The notes: generated by a model not told the origin, from the letters alone. DNA of 64,000 nucleotides from Streptomyces sp. NBC_01750 (GCF_035918095.1 NZ_CP109137.1:1423501-1487500); one strand, 5' to 3'; shown: positions 25,892-34,938, numbered from the stretch's first letter. Translations and numbers: made by a program.

Positions 25892-26410
25892 ATGACCGCC
25901 ATGACGACACCTGAACGCACCGAACCTTCCACCACCGCGGGCGAGCGCGACATGCTGGAGGGCTGGCTCGACTACCACCGCGGGACCTTGGAAGTGAAGT
26001 GCGCCGGGCTGAACGACGAGCAGCTGCGGCAGCTGTCCGTGCCGCCCTCCGAGATCTCACTGCTCGGACTCGTACGGCACATGGCGGAGGTCGAGCGGGG
26101 CTGGTTCCGCAACATCCTGGCCGGGGAGGGTGCCGAGTACCTCTACTCCAACGACGACCGGGACGGCGACTTCCACGTCACGGAGCAGGACACCTACGCC
26201 GAGGCGTACGCGACCTGGCAGGCCGAGATCGCACGGGCCCGTGAGCTTGCCGCGTCCCGGACGCTCGACGATGTGGGTACGGGCAAGCACCGCAGCGGGG
26301 AGACCTTCAACCTGCGGTGGATCATGACGCACATGATCGAGGAGTACGCGCGCCACAACGGACACGCCGACCTCGTCCGCGAGCGGATCGACGGCGCGAC
26401 CGGCGAATGA
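25892..26410 (+). CDS. DinB-family (DUF664) protein
   Basis: This 172-residue four-helix bundle is of the DinB/DUF664 type. It has LGLVRHMAEVERGWFRNILAG and RWIMTHMIEEYARHNGHAD, where the three His residues form the family's metal site. Some relatives are thiol-dependent transferases (mycothiol users in actinobacteria). The start may be ATG 25892 or ATG 25901. Unrelated to DNA polymerase DinB. Confidence 0.87.
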   Translation: MTAMTTPERTEPSTTAGERDMLEGWLDYHRGTLEVKCAGLNDEQLRQLSVPPSEISLLGLVRHMAEVERGWFRNILAGEGAEYLYSNDDRDGDFHVTEQDTYAEAYATWQAEIARARELAASRTLDDVGTGKHRSGETFNLRWIMTHMIEEYARHNGHADLVRERIDGATGE

Positions 26411-26514
26411 CGCCGACCGACGGCGTACGACCGCACTGACCGCCGTCACCCGTGCGGACCACAGAGTGCCGGTCCGCCTTTGAAAGTGCCCCCGCGCACA
26501 GCAGAGTTGCGCGG

Positions 26515-26949
26515 GTGCACCGAACGAGAATCGCCGCAAAGGTCCTGGTAGCAGTGGCCGCCTGGACTGTCACCGGCTGTGTGGCCGTCGAGCCGCGGCC
26601 CGCGCCCGCACTTCCACCACCGCCGCCGAGTGGCAGCCCGGCACACGTCGTGGAGGCGCAGATCGCGCAGGGCCCCGCCCGCGAGGTCCTTGAGCCCCCG
26701 TCTCCGGCCGCGACGCCTCCGGCCGGGAGCACCGCTCCCCCGCCGCCACCCGTCGCCGGACATGTGCCGCGCGAGCGGCCGGAGCCCCGACCGGCGAAAC
26801 CCGGGACCGCGAAGCCGCCCGCCCCCGTACCCGTACCACCTGCACCGTCGGCCGCCCGGACGGACGTCTGTGCGCTGGGCGAGGACTACGCCCACTTGTC
26901 GCCCGACAGCCTCGAGGCCCGGATCTGCCGCGAGGCCTACGGGAATTGA
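26515..26949 (+). CDS. Small Pro-rich lipoprotein
   Basis: A signal sequence opening RTRIAAKVLVAVAAWTVTGC ends with a lipobox (VTGC), so Cys is the predicted lipidation site. The rest is a Pro/Ala-rich stalk (APALPPPPPSG, PVPVPPAPSA) ending in a small domain with two Cys (VCALGEDY, RICREAYG). Its GTG 26515 start places the lipobox 20-25 residues in, as expected. The tail may hold a disulfide at the cell surface. Function unknown. Confidence 0.78.
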   Translation: MHRTRIAAKVLVAVAAWTVTGCVAVEPRPAPALPPPPPSGSPAHVVEAQIAQGPAREVLEPPSPAATPPAGSTAPPPPPVAGHVPRERPEPRPAKPGTAKPPAPVPVPPAPSAARTDVCALGEDYAHLSPDSLEARICREAYGN

Positions 26950-26952
26950 GTC

Positions 26953-27426
26953 TCACTCGCCGCGCAACCCGCGCTCCAGCCGGTCGATAGCGGCACGGAC
27001 GCCGTTTCCGTATCCGTCGTCCCCCAGGGCGTCCGTCGCCGAGCGCGCCCGGTCGAGGTGGACCCGCGCCGCCTCCGGGCGCTGCAGCTTCACATAGTCG
27101 GCCGCGAGATTGAGATGCAGCGAGGGATAGAAGGCTCGCACCGCGAGCGTCTCCTGGTGCTGGGCCAGCCGCTGTTCGCTCAGGCCGTCGGCCGCCGACA
27201 GAGCCCGCAGGTCCCAGGCGAGCTCGTCGCCGGGGTCGTCCTGGGTGTCCGCCATGTAGTGCGCGAGCGTACAGCGGTGGAGTGGATCACCGTCCTCGCC
27301 GATCTCCGCCCAGAGCGCGCCGAAACGATTGCGCGCCTCCTCGCGGTCCCCGCCGTGCAGCAGCATGATCACTTGCCCGATCCGGGTCATGACGGCGTCC
27401 CCCGATGCCTCCTGCTGCTCCCTCAC
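26953..27426 (-). CDS. Tetratricopeptide-type helical protein
   Basis: This 157-residue protein is composed of short helical repeats (DREEARNRFGALWAEIGEDG, LHLNLAADYVKLQRPEAARVHLDRAR). The second repeat reads as a typical TPR. GTG 27426, 4 bp behind GGGAGG, is preferred to GTG 27438, which lies inside that SD. It is convergent with the small lipoprotein gene (3-bp gap). Probably a scaffold; no partner is seen. Confidence 0.75.
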   Translation of the reverse strand: MREQQEASGDAVMTRIGQVIMLLHGGDREEARNRFGALWAEIGEDGDPLHRCTLAHYMADTQDDPGDELAWDLRALSAADGLSEQRLAQHQETLAVRAFYPSLHLNLAADYVKLQRPEAARVHLDRARSATDALGDDGYGNGVRAAIDRLERGLRGE

Positions 27427-27527
27427 TTGGCCTCCCACGTCCGTGCAGCGAATTGCGACCCGCGGGGTCAGCCGCTGATACCGACGCCGCGGATCACGAC
27501 GCTAGCCGCCGCCACGGACATTGCCGC

Positions 27528-27555
27528 ACAGGCTCGGGCAGCTGCCCGAGCCTGT
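27528..27555 (-). terminator. Perfect 28-bp palindrome downstream of ung
   Basis: ACAGGCTCGGGCAG at 27528-27541 is followed directly by its exact reverse complement to 27555. It lies 20 bp after the ung stop on the minus strand and is a strong factor-independent-type hairpin without a U-run. Confidence 0.82.
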
Positions 27556-27574
27556 CAGCCGGGTGCGCGAACGC

Positions 27575-28258
27575 TCAGCCGAGGTCCGGGATCCGCCAGT
27601 CGATGGGCTCGTGCCCCTGGGCCGCGACCGCCTCATTGATCTGCGTGAACGGACGGGAGCCGAAGAACTTCTTCGCGGACAGAGGCGAGGGGTGCGCACC
27701 CTTCACCACCACATGCCGCTCCTCGTCGATCAGCGGCAGCTTCTTCTGCGCGTAGTTGCCCCAGAGGACGAACACCGCCGGGTCGGGCCGGGAGGCAACG
27801 GCGCTGATCACCGCGTCCGTCACCTTCTCCCACCCCTTGCCCTTGTGCGAGTTGGCCTCGCCGGCCCGCACCGTCAGCACCGCGTTGAGCAGGAGAACAC
27901 CCTGCTCGGCCCACGGCATCAGATAGCCGTTGTCCGGGATGGGGTGGCCGAGCTCCTCCTTCATCTCCTTGTAGATGTTCCGCAGGGAGGGCGGGGTCTT
28001 CACACCCGGCCGCACGGAGAAGCAGAGGCCGTGCCCCTGCCCTTCTCCGTGGTACGGATCCTGGCCGAGGATCAACACCTTCACCCGCTCGTACGGGGTG
28101 GCGTCGAGCGCGGCGAACACCTCTTCGCGCGGCGGGTAGACCGGCCCCTTCGCCCGCTCCTCCTCCACGAACTCCGTGAGCTCCTTGAAGTAGGGCTTCT
28201 GCAGCTCTTCGTCGAGGACGCCACGCCAGGACTCGGGCAGCATGTCGGTGTCGGTCAC
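27575..28258 (-). CDS. ung: Uracil-DNA glycosylase
   Basis: This 227-residue family 1 UDG removes uracil from DNA. GQDPYHGEGQ carries the catalytic Asp water-activating loop near residue 65, and AHPSPLSAKKFF the Leu-loop with catalytic His near residue 190. LLLNAVLTVRAG is the uracil-contacting strand. It is of normal size and is intact. A perfect palindromic terminator follows. Confidence 0.98.
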   Translation of the reverse strand: MTDTDMLPESWRGVLDEELQKPYFKELTEFVEEERAKGPVYPPREEVFAALDATPYERVKVLILGQDPYHGEGQGHGLCFSVRPGVKTPPSLRNIYKEMKEELGHPIPDNGYLMPWAEQGVLLLNAVLTVRAGEANSHKGKGWEKVTDAVISAVASRPDPAVFVLWGNYAQKKLPLIDEERHVVVKGAHPSPLSAKKFFGSRPFTQINEAVAAQGHEPIDWRIPDLG

Positions 28259-28326
28259 GTCAACAACCTCCGGTATGTGATCAGTTCTTGACCACAGAAC
28301 CTACTGGGGGCCACTGACAACGGGGT

Positions 28327-29907
28327 CTACCAGCTGGCCTTGCGGTACAGCTGCCACATCTGCATGAATGTCTGCGGGTTGATCGCGAGTTCGCCGCCGC
28401 CGATCTCCTCGCTGGAGGCGACGTACATCTTGCCCTGCCACAGCGGCAGCAGCCGGACATCGTCGCCGATGATCTCCTGTGCCCGCTCGAACTGCTTGGT
28501 GACCGCACCGCGGTCGCTCTGGCGCCGGGACGCGGGCAGCAGCTGGTCGGTGATCTCGGGGCTCTGGTACGGCATGCTGAGCGCGTTCTTCTCGCCGACG
28601 AACGGCGCCACAAAGTTGTCCGGGTCCGGGAAGTCGGGGAACCAGCCGCGTCCGAATGCGGGGTACTCGCCGGCCTTGTAGGCCTTCTGGAAGTCCTTCT
28701 CGGGCCTGCCCTCCACCGTTATCGTGAACAGGCCGGAGGAGTCGAGCTGCCGCTTGAGCTCTTCGAACTCGGGCTTGGAGGCGGAGCCGTAACGGTCGGA
28801 GGAGTACCCGAACTTCATCGGCACCGGGGTGGTGATGCCGGCGTTCTTGAGGATGGCCCGCGCCTTGTCCACATCCGGCTCGCCATAGCGGTCGAAGAAC
28901 TCGGTGGTGTGGCCGAAAATGCCCTTGGGGACCATGGAGTACAGCGGCTCGGCCGTGCCCTGGTAGACCTTGGCCACCAGCGCGCCGCGGTCGACGACCT
29001 GGGCGATCGCACGGCGTACGGCGAGCTTGCCCGCCATGGGGTCCTTGGAGTTGAAGACGAGGTAGCGGATGTCGGCGCCGACCGTCTCGACGAGCTGGAG
29101 GCTGTCGTACTCCGGCTGCTTCGACTGGAACTTGACGACTTCCGCCGCGGTCAGACCACGGTAGATCGCGTCGATCTCCTTCTTCTTGAGGGCTCCGACC
29201 ATCACGTCGGAGTCCTGGAAGTAGCGGATGTCGACTGCTTCGTTCTTGAGCTTGGCGAACCCTACGTACTTGGAGTTCTTGGTCAGCTCGGCCCGGTCGC
29301 CCTTCTTGTACGAACTCAGGACATACGGCCCCGAACCGGTCAGCCCGCCGTCCTCGCGGAGCTTGTCAGCCGGGTACTCCTTGGGCGGGACGATCGACAT
29401 GGCGGGCGTGGCCAGGATGAACGGGAACGTGGCGTCCGGCGTCTTGAGGCTGAACTTCACGATGCGGTCGCCGGCGGTCTGGACACTGCCGAGCGAGCCG
29501 AGCAAACCGTTCGGGCCACCCTTCGCATCGATCTTCTGGATCCGCTCGATGGAGTACTTGACCGCCGCGGCGTCGAGCTTGTCGCCGTTGGAGAAGGCGA
29601 GGTCAGGCTTCAGCTCGCACTCGAAGAGCTTGTTGCTGGAGTCGGTGAAGCGGCAGGATTCCGCGGCATCGGGCTGCGGCGCCGCGCTGCCGGACGGGAA
29701 GCTCACCAGCGTCTGGAAGACATTACTCAGCAATTCCCATGAGCCGTCCCAGGCTGCGGCCGGATCGAGGGTGGTGGGCTCACTCATCGTACCGACCGTA
29801 ATCTTCTGCTCGCGCTCGGTGCTCTCACCCGAAAACAGGCTGCATCCGGCCAGCAGAGATATGGACGCTAGGGCTGCAGCGGCCTGCAGACAGGTCCGGT
29901 AGAACAC
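28327..29907 (-). CDS. ABC transporter substrate-binding lipoprotein (family 5, peptide type)
   Basis: This ~526-residue extracellular solute-binding protein has a lipobox LLAGC near residue 24 after a hydrophobic signal. The family-5 signature VGTMSEPTTLDPAAAWDG follows, and a long periplasmic-binding fold with ATPAMSIVPPKEYPADK. It probably captures oligopeptides. GTG 29907 has GAGGAG seven bases upstream; GTG 29913 is too close to it. No permease or ATPase gene is adjacent, so it must share or have lost its transporter. Confidence 0.92.
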   Translation of the reverse strand: MFYRTCLQAAAALASISLLAGCSLFSGESTEREQKITVGTMSEPTTLDPAAAWDGSWELLSNVFQTLVSFPSGSAAPQPDAAESCRFTDSSNKLFECELKPDLAFSNGDKLDAAAVKYSIERIQKIDAKGGPNGLLGSLGSVQTAGDRIVKFSLKTPDATFPFILATPAMSIVPPKEYPADKLREDGGLTGSGPYVLSSYKKGDRAELTKNSKYVGFAKLKNEAVDIRYFQDSDVMVGALKKKEIDAIYRGLTAAEVVKFQSKQPEYDSLQLVETVGADIRYLVFNSKDPMAGKLAVRRAIAQVVDRGALVAKVYQGTAEPLYSMVPKGIFGHTTEFFDRYGEPDVDKARAILKNAGITTPVPMKFGYSSDRYGSASKPEFEELKRQLDSSGLFTITVEGRPEKDFQKAYKAGEYPAFGRGWFPDFPDPDNFVAPFVGEKNALSMPYQSPEITDQLLPASRRQSDRGAVTKQFERAQEIIGDDVRLLPLWQGKMYVASSEEIGGGELAINPQTFMQMWQLYRKASW

Positions 29908-30034
29908 GTGCACGCTCCTCGTTCAGCCATGGGTCGGCCGACCATACCGCAGCGCCCCGCCGGGTCAACCTGGTGGCCCGGCGGGGCACTTGGCTCAATC
30001 AGGAACAAACCGGCTCAGTGCGCCTCTGTGTGCG

Positions 30035-30796
30035 TCAGTGCACACCGGCATTCAGGAAGATACCCCCATCGACCACCAGTGTCTGCCCCGTGATCCAGCC
30101 CGACTGCTCGGAAGTGAGAAACGCGGCCGCTCCGCCGATGTCCTCAGGCACTCCGAGCCGCCCCAGCGGATAGGCCGCGGCCGCCTCGGCCTCACGTCCC
30201 TCATAGAGCGCCTGGGCGAACTTGGTCTTGATCACTGCGGGTGCGATCGCGTTGACCCGCACGGCCGGGGCGAACTCGTGCGCGAGCTGCAGGGTCAGAT
30301 TGACCATGGCCGCCTTGCTCATGCCGTACGCGCCGATGAAGGGCGAGGCGGAGACGCCGGCGATCGAGGCGATGTTCACGATCGCGCCGCCGTTCTCCTT
30401 CTGCCAGGCCTTCCAGGTCTGCTGCGCGAAGCCGAGCGCCGAGATCACATTGGTCTCGAAGACCTTGCGCGCCACATTCAGGTCGAGTTCGGCGATCGGG
30501 CCGAAGACCGGATTCGTGCCGGCGTTGTTGACCAGGAAGTCGACGCGGCCGAACGCCTCCATGGTGCGCTCGACGGCGGCCGCCTGATGGGCCTCGTCAT
30601 GGGCCTTGCCCGCGACGCCGATCACCCGGTCCGAGCCGAGCTGCTCCACGGCCTCCTTGAGCGCGTCCTCACCCCGACCGGTGATGCACACCCGGTCGCC
30701 ACGGGCGACGAGCGCCTCCGCGATGCCGTAACCAATACCGCGGCTCGCGCCCGTGACCAGGGCGACCTTTCCGCTGTCCTGTACCTCTGCGGTCAT
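30035..30796 (-). CDS. SDR-family oxidoreductase (acyl-ACP reductase-like)
   Basis: This 253-residue classical short-chain dehydrogenase has VTGASRGIGYG for cofactor binding, NNAG, the catalytic Ser (NIASIAG) and YGMSKAA (Tyr, Lys). SGWITGQTLVVDGG is the usual C-terminal end. It probably uses NADP(H). It lies 17 bp downstream of a second SDR gene of the same kind and is probably co-transcribed with it. Confidence 0.93.
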   Translation of the reverse strand: MTAEVQDSGKVALVTGASRGIGYGIAEALVARGDRVCITGRGEDALKEAVEQLGSDRVIGVAGKAHDEAHQAAAVERTMEAFGRVDFLVNNAGTNPVFGPIAELDLNVARKVFETNVISALGFAQQTWKAWQKENGGAIVNIASIAGVSASPFIGAYGMSKAAMVNLTLQLAHEFAPAVRVNAIAPAVIKTKFAQALYEGREAEAAAAYPLGRLGVPEDIGGAAAFLTSEQSGWITGQTLVVDGGIFLNAGVH

Positions 30797-30813
30797 GTTC
30801 GTCGTCTCCCGAT

Positions 30814-31575
30814 TCAGTTGAGCGGTCCGCCGGCCACGTACATGACCTGGCCGGAGACAAAGCCGGCCTCCTCGCCCGTGAAGAAGGCGATGGCGTTGGC
30901 GATGTCCTCGGGCCATCCGACACGCTGGACCGGGATCTGGGTGGCGGCGGCGGCCTGGAACTCCTCGAAGCCCATGCCGATGCGCGCGGCCGTCTGAGCC
31001 GTCATCTCGGTGACGATGAATCCGGGGGCGACGGCGTTGGCGGTGATGCCGAACTTGCCGAGCTCCTTGGCGAGAGTCTTGGTCAGGCCCTGCAGACCGG
31101 CCTTGACGGCGGAGTAGTTGGCCTGGCCCCGGTTGCCGAGCGCCGAGCTGGAGGAGAGCGAGACGATGCGGCCGAATCCGGCGTCCACCATGTGCTTCTG
31201 ACAGGCCTTGGCCATCAGGAACGCGCCCTTGAGGTGCACGTTCATCACGATGTCCCAGTCGGACTCGCTCATCTTGAAGAGCAGGTTGTCGCGCAGCACA
31301 CCCGCGTTGTTGACGAGGATCGTGGGCGCGCCGAGTTCGGCGGCGACGCGCGCCACGGCGGCCTCCACCTGGGCGCTGTCGGACACGTCGCAGCCGATCG
31401 CGAGGGCCTTGCCGCCCGCCGCGGTGATCTTCTCGACGGTGTCCTTGCAGGCGGCCTCGTCGAGGTCGAGCACGGCTACGGCGCGGCCTTCCGCCGCCAG
31501 TCGTACCGCGGTGGCGGCGCCAATGCCGCGCGCGCCCCCGGTCACGACGGCGACGCGCTGCTCGGTGGTGGACAT
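30814..31575 (-). CDS. SDR-family oxidoreductase (FabG-like)
   Basis: This 253-residue protein resembles 3-oxoacyl-ACP/CoA reductase. It has VTGGARGIGAA, an NNAGVLRD strand, SLSSSSALGNRGQANYSAVKAG with Ser, Tyr and Lys of the active site, and APGFIVTEM. ATG 31575 is the family-usual start. An imperfect inverted repeat CTGAGC-AACC-GCTTAG lies about 60 bp upstream. The tandem SDR pair may serve acyl-CoA or polyhydroxyalkanoate-like metabolism; no other pathway gene adjoins it. Confidence 0.92.
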   Translation of the reverse strand: MSTTEQRVAVVTGGARGIGAATAVRLAAEGRAVAVLDLDEAACKDTVEKITAAGGKALAIGCDVSDSAQVEAAVARVAAELGAPTILVNNAGVLRDNLLFKMSESDWDIVMNVHLKGAFLMAKACQKHMVDAGFGRIVSLSSSSALGNRGQANYSAVKAGLQGLTKTLAKELGKFGITANAVAPGFIVTEMTAQTAARIGMGFEEFQAAAATQIPVQRVGWPEDIANAIAFFTGEEAGFVSGQVMYVAGGPLN

Positions 31576-31631
31576 GCTGGTTCTCCTCGCCCTGGAAACT
31601 CTGGAAACCCTCTGCCGTCGGCTCTCGATCG

Positions 31632-31647
31632 CTGAGCAACCGCTTAG
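31632..31647. promoter_or_regulatory. Imperfect inverted repeat upstream of the SDR pair
   Basis: CTGAGC (31632-31637), AACC and GCTTAG (31642-31647) form a 6+6 repeat with one mismatch. On the minus strand this reads CTAAGCGGTTGCTCAG, similar to sites bound by TetR-type regulators of acyl-CoA metabolism. Assignment is by resemblance and position only. Confidence 0.4.
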
Positions 31648-31762
31648 TACCTTCAGCAGTCGAGACGCTAGAAGCCCTGGCACGCGGTGTCAACGGCGCC
31701 GGGGATCAACGGCGCATGTCACATCCCCGCGAGCCCTTCCTCAGCACCCCATCGGCGCACCG

Positions 31763-32146
31763 TCAGCGCACCAGCAGGTCGAGCAGCCGCTCCACCTCGG
31801 CCTCCGGATCGGCGGTCAGTCCGGTGTGGACCGGGCCCGGCTGTACGACGGTGGAGCGCGGCGCGATCAGCCACCGGAAGCGGCGTCCGGCGTCGTCACG
31901 CGCGGCTTGGCCCGCGTCCTCGCCGCCGCGGCAGACGCCCTCGACGGCGTGGAGTGCGGCACGCACACCGATGACATCGGCGCGCGGATCCAGCGCCTTG
32001 AGTTTCGCCTCGTCCAGATGGGTGCGGGCGGCCACGAAGGACTTGGCCCGGCAGTAGACCACCACACCCGCGTTGAAGCATTCGCCGCGCTCGACCCGCG
32101 GGACCACGCGCAGCAGCGCGTACTCGAAGACATCGCGGTCACTCAC
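31763..32146 (-). CDS. DUF3037 protein
   Basis: This 127-residue soluble protein opens SDRDVFEYALLRVVPRVERGE, followed by FNAGVVVYC and a DPRADVIGVRAAL helix, the conserved DUF3037 pattern. GTG 32146 overlaps the stop of the HipA-like gene by 4 bp (GTGA), indicating coupling. DUF3037 proteins are often paired with such kinases. Function unknown. Confidence 0.87.
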   Translation of the reverse strand: MSDRDVFEYALLRVVPRVERGECFNAGVVVYCRAKSFVAARTHLDEAKLKALDPRADVIGVRAALHAVEGVCRGGEDAGQAARDDAGRRFRWLIAPRSTVVQPGPVHTGLTADPEAEVERLLDLLVR

Positions 32147-32994
32147 TTGGCGCCGCCCCGGTCCTTCTTGGTGGCGTGCGGCCACGGCGTGAGGTGATCC
32201 GTCAGCCAGCCCGGGGCCTGCGAGGGCCTCTCCCTGGCCGGAGCATCCAGGCTGATGCGCGTGTGGATCGTCGCGGCGCGCGGCAGCAGCGCCTCGACAT
32301 AGGCACGGCGCAGCGCGCCGGTGGACTCAAAGCCCGGCTCGTCGACCAGCCATTCGTCGGGGACCTCGGCGGCGATCCCGGTGAGGAGCTCCTCGGTGAC
32401 GAGCGGCGCGAGTTCGGCGGCGGCCGACGCGATGTCGGGGCGGAACGGAGCGAGAGCATGGTCCGAGGCGTCGTAGGCCTTGGCCGCGGAGGCCTGGGCG
32501 CCCGGCCAGTTGTGGTGCCAGATCATGGTGGCGCCGTGGTCGATGAGCCACAGGTCGCCGTGCCACACCAGCATGTTGGGGTTGCGCCACGAGCGGTCGA
32601 CGTTGTTGATCAGCGCGTCGAACCAGACGACTTTGCCGGCTTCGGTCGCGTCCACCTCGTAGGCGAGCGGATCGAAGCCGAGCGAACCGGGCAGGAAGTC
32701 CATCCCGAGGTTCAGCCCGCCGCTCGCCTTCAGCAGCTCCTGCACCTCCTGGTCGGGCTCGCCGAGTCCGATGACCGGGTCCAGCTGGATACTGACCAGC
32801 TCGGGCACGCGCAGCCCGAGCCTGCGGCCCAGCTGTCCGCAGATGACCTCGGCGACGAGCGTCTTGCGGCCCTGTCCCGCGCCGGTGAACTTCATGACGT
32901 ACGTTCCGAGATCGTCGGCCTCGACGATCCCCGGGAGCGAGCCGCCTTCACGCAAGGGCGTGACGTAGCGGGTCGCTGTGACTTCGGAAAGCAT
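32143..32994 (-). CDS. HipA-family serine/threonine kinase-like protein
   Basis: This 283-residue protein shows the HipA-type kinase fold without the N-terminal HipA subdomain. It has a Gly/Lys strand (TYVMKFTG, K35), a catalytic loop NNVDRSWRNPN (130-140) and a metal-binding IDHGAT (151-156). In HipA this fold phosphorylates glutamyl-tRNA synthetase; the target here is unknown. It overlaps the DUF3037 gene. No HipB-like antitoxin gene adjoins it. Confidence 0.85.
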   Translation of the reverse strand: MLSEVTATRYVTPLREGGSLPGIVEADDLGTYVMKFTGAGQGRKTLVAEVICGQLGRRLGLRVPELVSIQLDPVIGLGEPDQEVQELLKASGGLNLGMDFLPGSLGFDPLAYEVDATEAGKVVWFDALINNVDRSWRNPNMLVWHGDLWLIDHGATMIWHHNWPGAQASAAKAYDASDHALAPFRPDIASAAAELAPLVTEELLTGIAAEVPDEWLVDEPGFESTGALRRAYVEALLPRAATIHTRISLDAPARERPSQAPGWLTDHLTPWPHATKKDRGGAK

Positions 32995-33209
32995 TGCCCC
33001 ACAGTACGTGGGGCAGTTCCGGTGATCACTCCGTATTCCCGCTCTCCGGAGGGAGCCGTCCGGTCACTCAGGAGGACACGGTTGCCGGACTTCTGTCATT
33101 CGCGGTCGGCTTCCTCCAAGAATTCCTTGAGAATGAACATTGCAGCTCTCCGTCGCGTACAACGTCAAGAACCGGCCGACGAGGGGCCGGCCGTCGAAAG
33201 GGAGCCGGC

Positions 33210-33659
33210 ATGACCGGATCGCAGGGACCCGCGCGGATCGTCGCACGCCGTACCGTCGTCGCCGCGGTGGGCGGAGCCGGCCTCGCCGTCGCGCTGACCG
33301 CGTGCGGCGGCTCGGACGACGGCGGGCAGACGGTGGGCGCGCAGCCGGCCGGCGGGGACGCAGGCGGGGACGCCGTCGGCAAGGTGCTCGCCAAGACCAC
33401 GGACATCCCCGAGGGCGGCGGCAAGGTCATCGGCAATGTGGTGGTCACTCAGCCGAAGCCGGGCGAGTTCAAGGCGTTCTCGTCCAAGTGCACTCACCAG
33501 GGCTGCGCGGTGAAGGACGTATCCAACGGCGTCATCCACTGCCCGTGCCACGGCAGCCAGTTCGACGCGTCGGACGGCAGCGTCAAGACCGGGCCGGCCA
33601 CTACTGCGCTGCCCACCGCGTCGATCACGGTCGACGGAGGCTCGATCAAGCTCGCCTGA
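33210..33659 (+). CDS. Rieske [2Fe-2S] lipoprotein with Tat-like signal
   Basis: This 149-residue protein has a twin-Arg start (ARRTVVAAVGGAG) leading to a lipobox-like LTAC, so export may be Tat-dependent with lipid anchoring. A Gly/Ala-rich linker leads to a Rieske domain whose ligands are CTHQGC and CPCHGSQFD (two Cys, two His). AAAGGGAG precedes ATG 33210. It is likely an electron-transfer protein on the cell surface. No partner oxidase is adjacent. Its stop is overlapped by the convergent gene. Confidence 0.92.
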   Translation: MTGSQGPARIVARRTVVAAVGGAGLAVALTACGGSDDGGQTVGAQPAGGDAGGDAVGKVLAKTTDIPEGGGKVIGNVVVTQPKPGEFKAFSSKCTHQGCAVKDVSNGVIHCPCHGSQFDASDGSVKTGPATTALPTASITVDGGSIKLA

Positions 33660-34296
33660 CGCGGCGCGGCCGTTTCCAGCAGGCGAGCACATCGTCGGTG
33701 GTGGTGATCGTGGCAACGAGCGCGAGCGTGTTACGGATCATCGCGGGGGTGTAGTCGGAGGGGACCCCCGCGATGGCGTCGCCCGGAACGACCGCCGCAT
33801 AGCCGAGGTTGACGGCGTCGAAGACGGCGTTGGGGATGGCGATGTTCGCCGAGACCCCTGTGATCAGCAGGCTGCGGCAGCCGAGGTTGCGCAGCAGGGC
33901 GTCGACGTCGGTGCCCGCGATGGGTGACAGGCCGTGCAGTCTCCGTACGACGAGGTCTTCGTCGGCGACTTCGATCGGCGCGGCGATACGGACGGCCGTC
34001 GAGCCCGTGTGCTGCTGGACGGGCAGCCGCCCGGCAGCCCGGAAGAGCCGGGCGTTGTGGTTGGCGCCTCGGCCGTCGGGGCGCCGCTCGGCGACGGCGT
34101 GCAGCACCTGTACGCCCGCTTCATGAGCGCCCGCGACCAGACGTGCCACGTTGTGGAGCGCGCCGGACGAGCGGGCCTCGGCGGCGAGTTCGGGCAGGGC
34201 GCTGTCCTTGCCCACGACACCCTGCTGGCACTCGACGGTGAGCAGCGCCGTGCTGGTCGGGTCGAGCTGCTCCGCCAGCTGTTCGAAGGTCGGCAC
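33646..34296 (-). CDS. Isochorismatase-fold protein lacking the usual catalytic triad
   Basis: This 216-residue protein has the cysteine-hydrolase/isochorismatase fold. The three catalytic positions appear altered: Asp is Glu (LLTVECQQG), Lys is Arg (LVVRRLHGL) and Cys is Ala (GVSANIAIPNAV). Other fold markers, such as GTDVDALLRNLG, are clear. It is either a non-catalytic relative or a divergent enzyme. GTG 34296 is preferred (GGGGGAG nearby). It overlaps the convergent Rieske gene by 14 bp. Confidence 0.82.
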   Translation of the reverse strand: MPTFEQLAEQLDPTSTALLTVECQQGVVGKDSALPELAAEARSSGALHNVARLVAGAHEAGVQVLHAVAERRPDGRGANHNARLFRAAGRLPVQQHTGSTAVRIAAPIEVADEDLVVRRLHGLSPIAGTDVDALLRNLGCRSLLITGVSANIAIPNAVFDAVNLGYAAVVPGDAIAGVPSDYTPAMIRNTLALVATITTTDDVLACWKRPRRVRRA

Positions 34297-34448
34297 AGCT
34301 CCCCCTCGTGTCACCGGGACCCGGACCGTCACCGGGCCTGCCGCCGAGACGCCACTGAGTCAGCGCGGCGAGAGTAGCCACCATTGCGTGATGAAGGAAG
34401 AGCCCCCATGATTCCTGACACTTGGTCAGTTACAGGGAGGGGCCGCAC

Positions 34449-34916
34449 ATGGCCGTCACACAACGCCGGGGCCGTCGCATCATGATGACGCCCGGCGAGC
34501 TGGACGAGTTCCTGGCCGAGCAGCGCACCTGCCGGGTGGCCACCGTCTCCGCGGACGGCCGTCCGCATGTCAGCGCACTGTGGTTCGCCTGGGACGGGAC
34601 CTCGCTGTGGCTGTACTCCATCACGCGCAGCCGCCGCTGGGCCGAGCTGCGGCACGATCCGAGGCTCGCCGTCGTGGTCGACGACGGCGAGGAGTACGGC
34701 GAACTGCGCGGCGTCGAGCTCTCCGGCACCGCCGTCTTCGTGGGCGAGGCCCCGCGCACCGGTGAGCCGTGCTCCGAACTGGACGTGCCCGAAAGGCTGT
34801 TCGCGCGGAAGAACTTCGGCATGGACGAGATGCCGCACGACGGCAGGCACGCCTGGCTGCGGCTGACTCCCGACACGATCGCGTCCTGGGACTTCAGGAA
34901 GCTGTCAGCCCTCTGA
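34449..34916 (+). CDS. PPOX-class flavin/F420-dependent oxidoreductase
   Basis: This 155-residue split-barrel protein is of the pyridoxamine-phosphate-oxidase-like superfamily. It has CRVATVSADGRPHVSALWFAW near residue 27 and LWLYSITRSRRWAELRHDP, typical of actinobacterial F420- or flavin-binding members. It probably reduces a small unidentified substrate. ATG 34449 is selected on family length. A hairpin follows it at 34939-34957. Confidence 0.87.
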   Translation: MAVTQRRGRRIMMTPGELDEFLAEQRTCRVATVSADGRPHVSALWFAWDGTSLWLYSITRSRRWAELRHDPRLAVVVDDGEEYGELRGVELSGTAVFVGEAPRTGEPCSELDVPERLFARKNFGMDEMPHDGRHAWLRLTPDTIASWDFRKLSAL

Positions 34917-34938
34917 CCTGCCTCACGCGGCCGATCCG

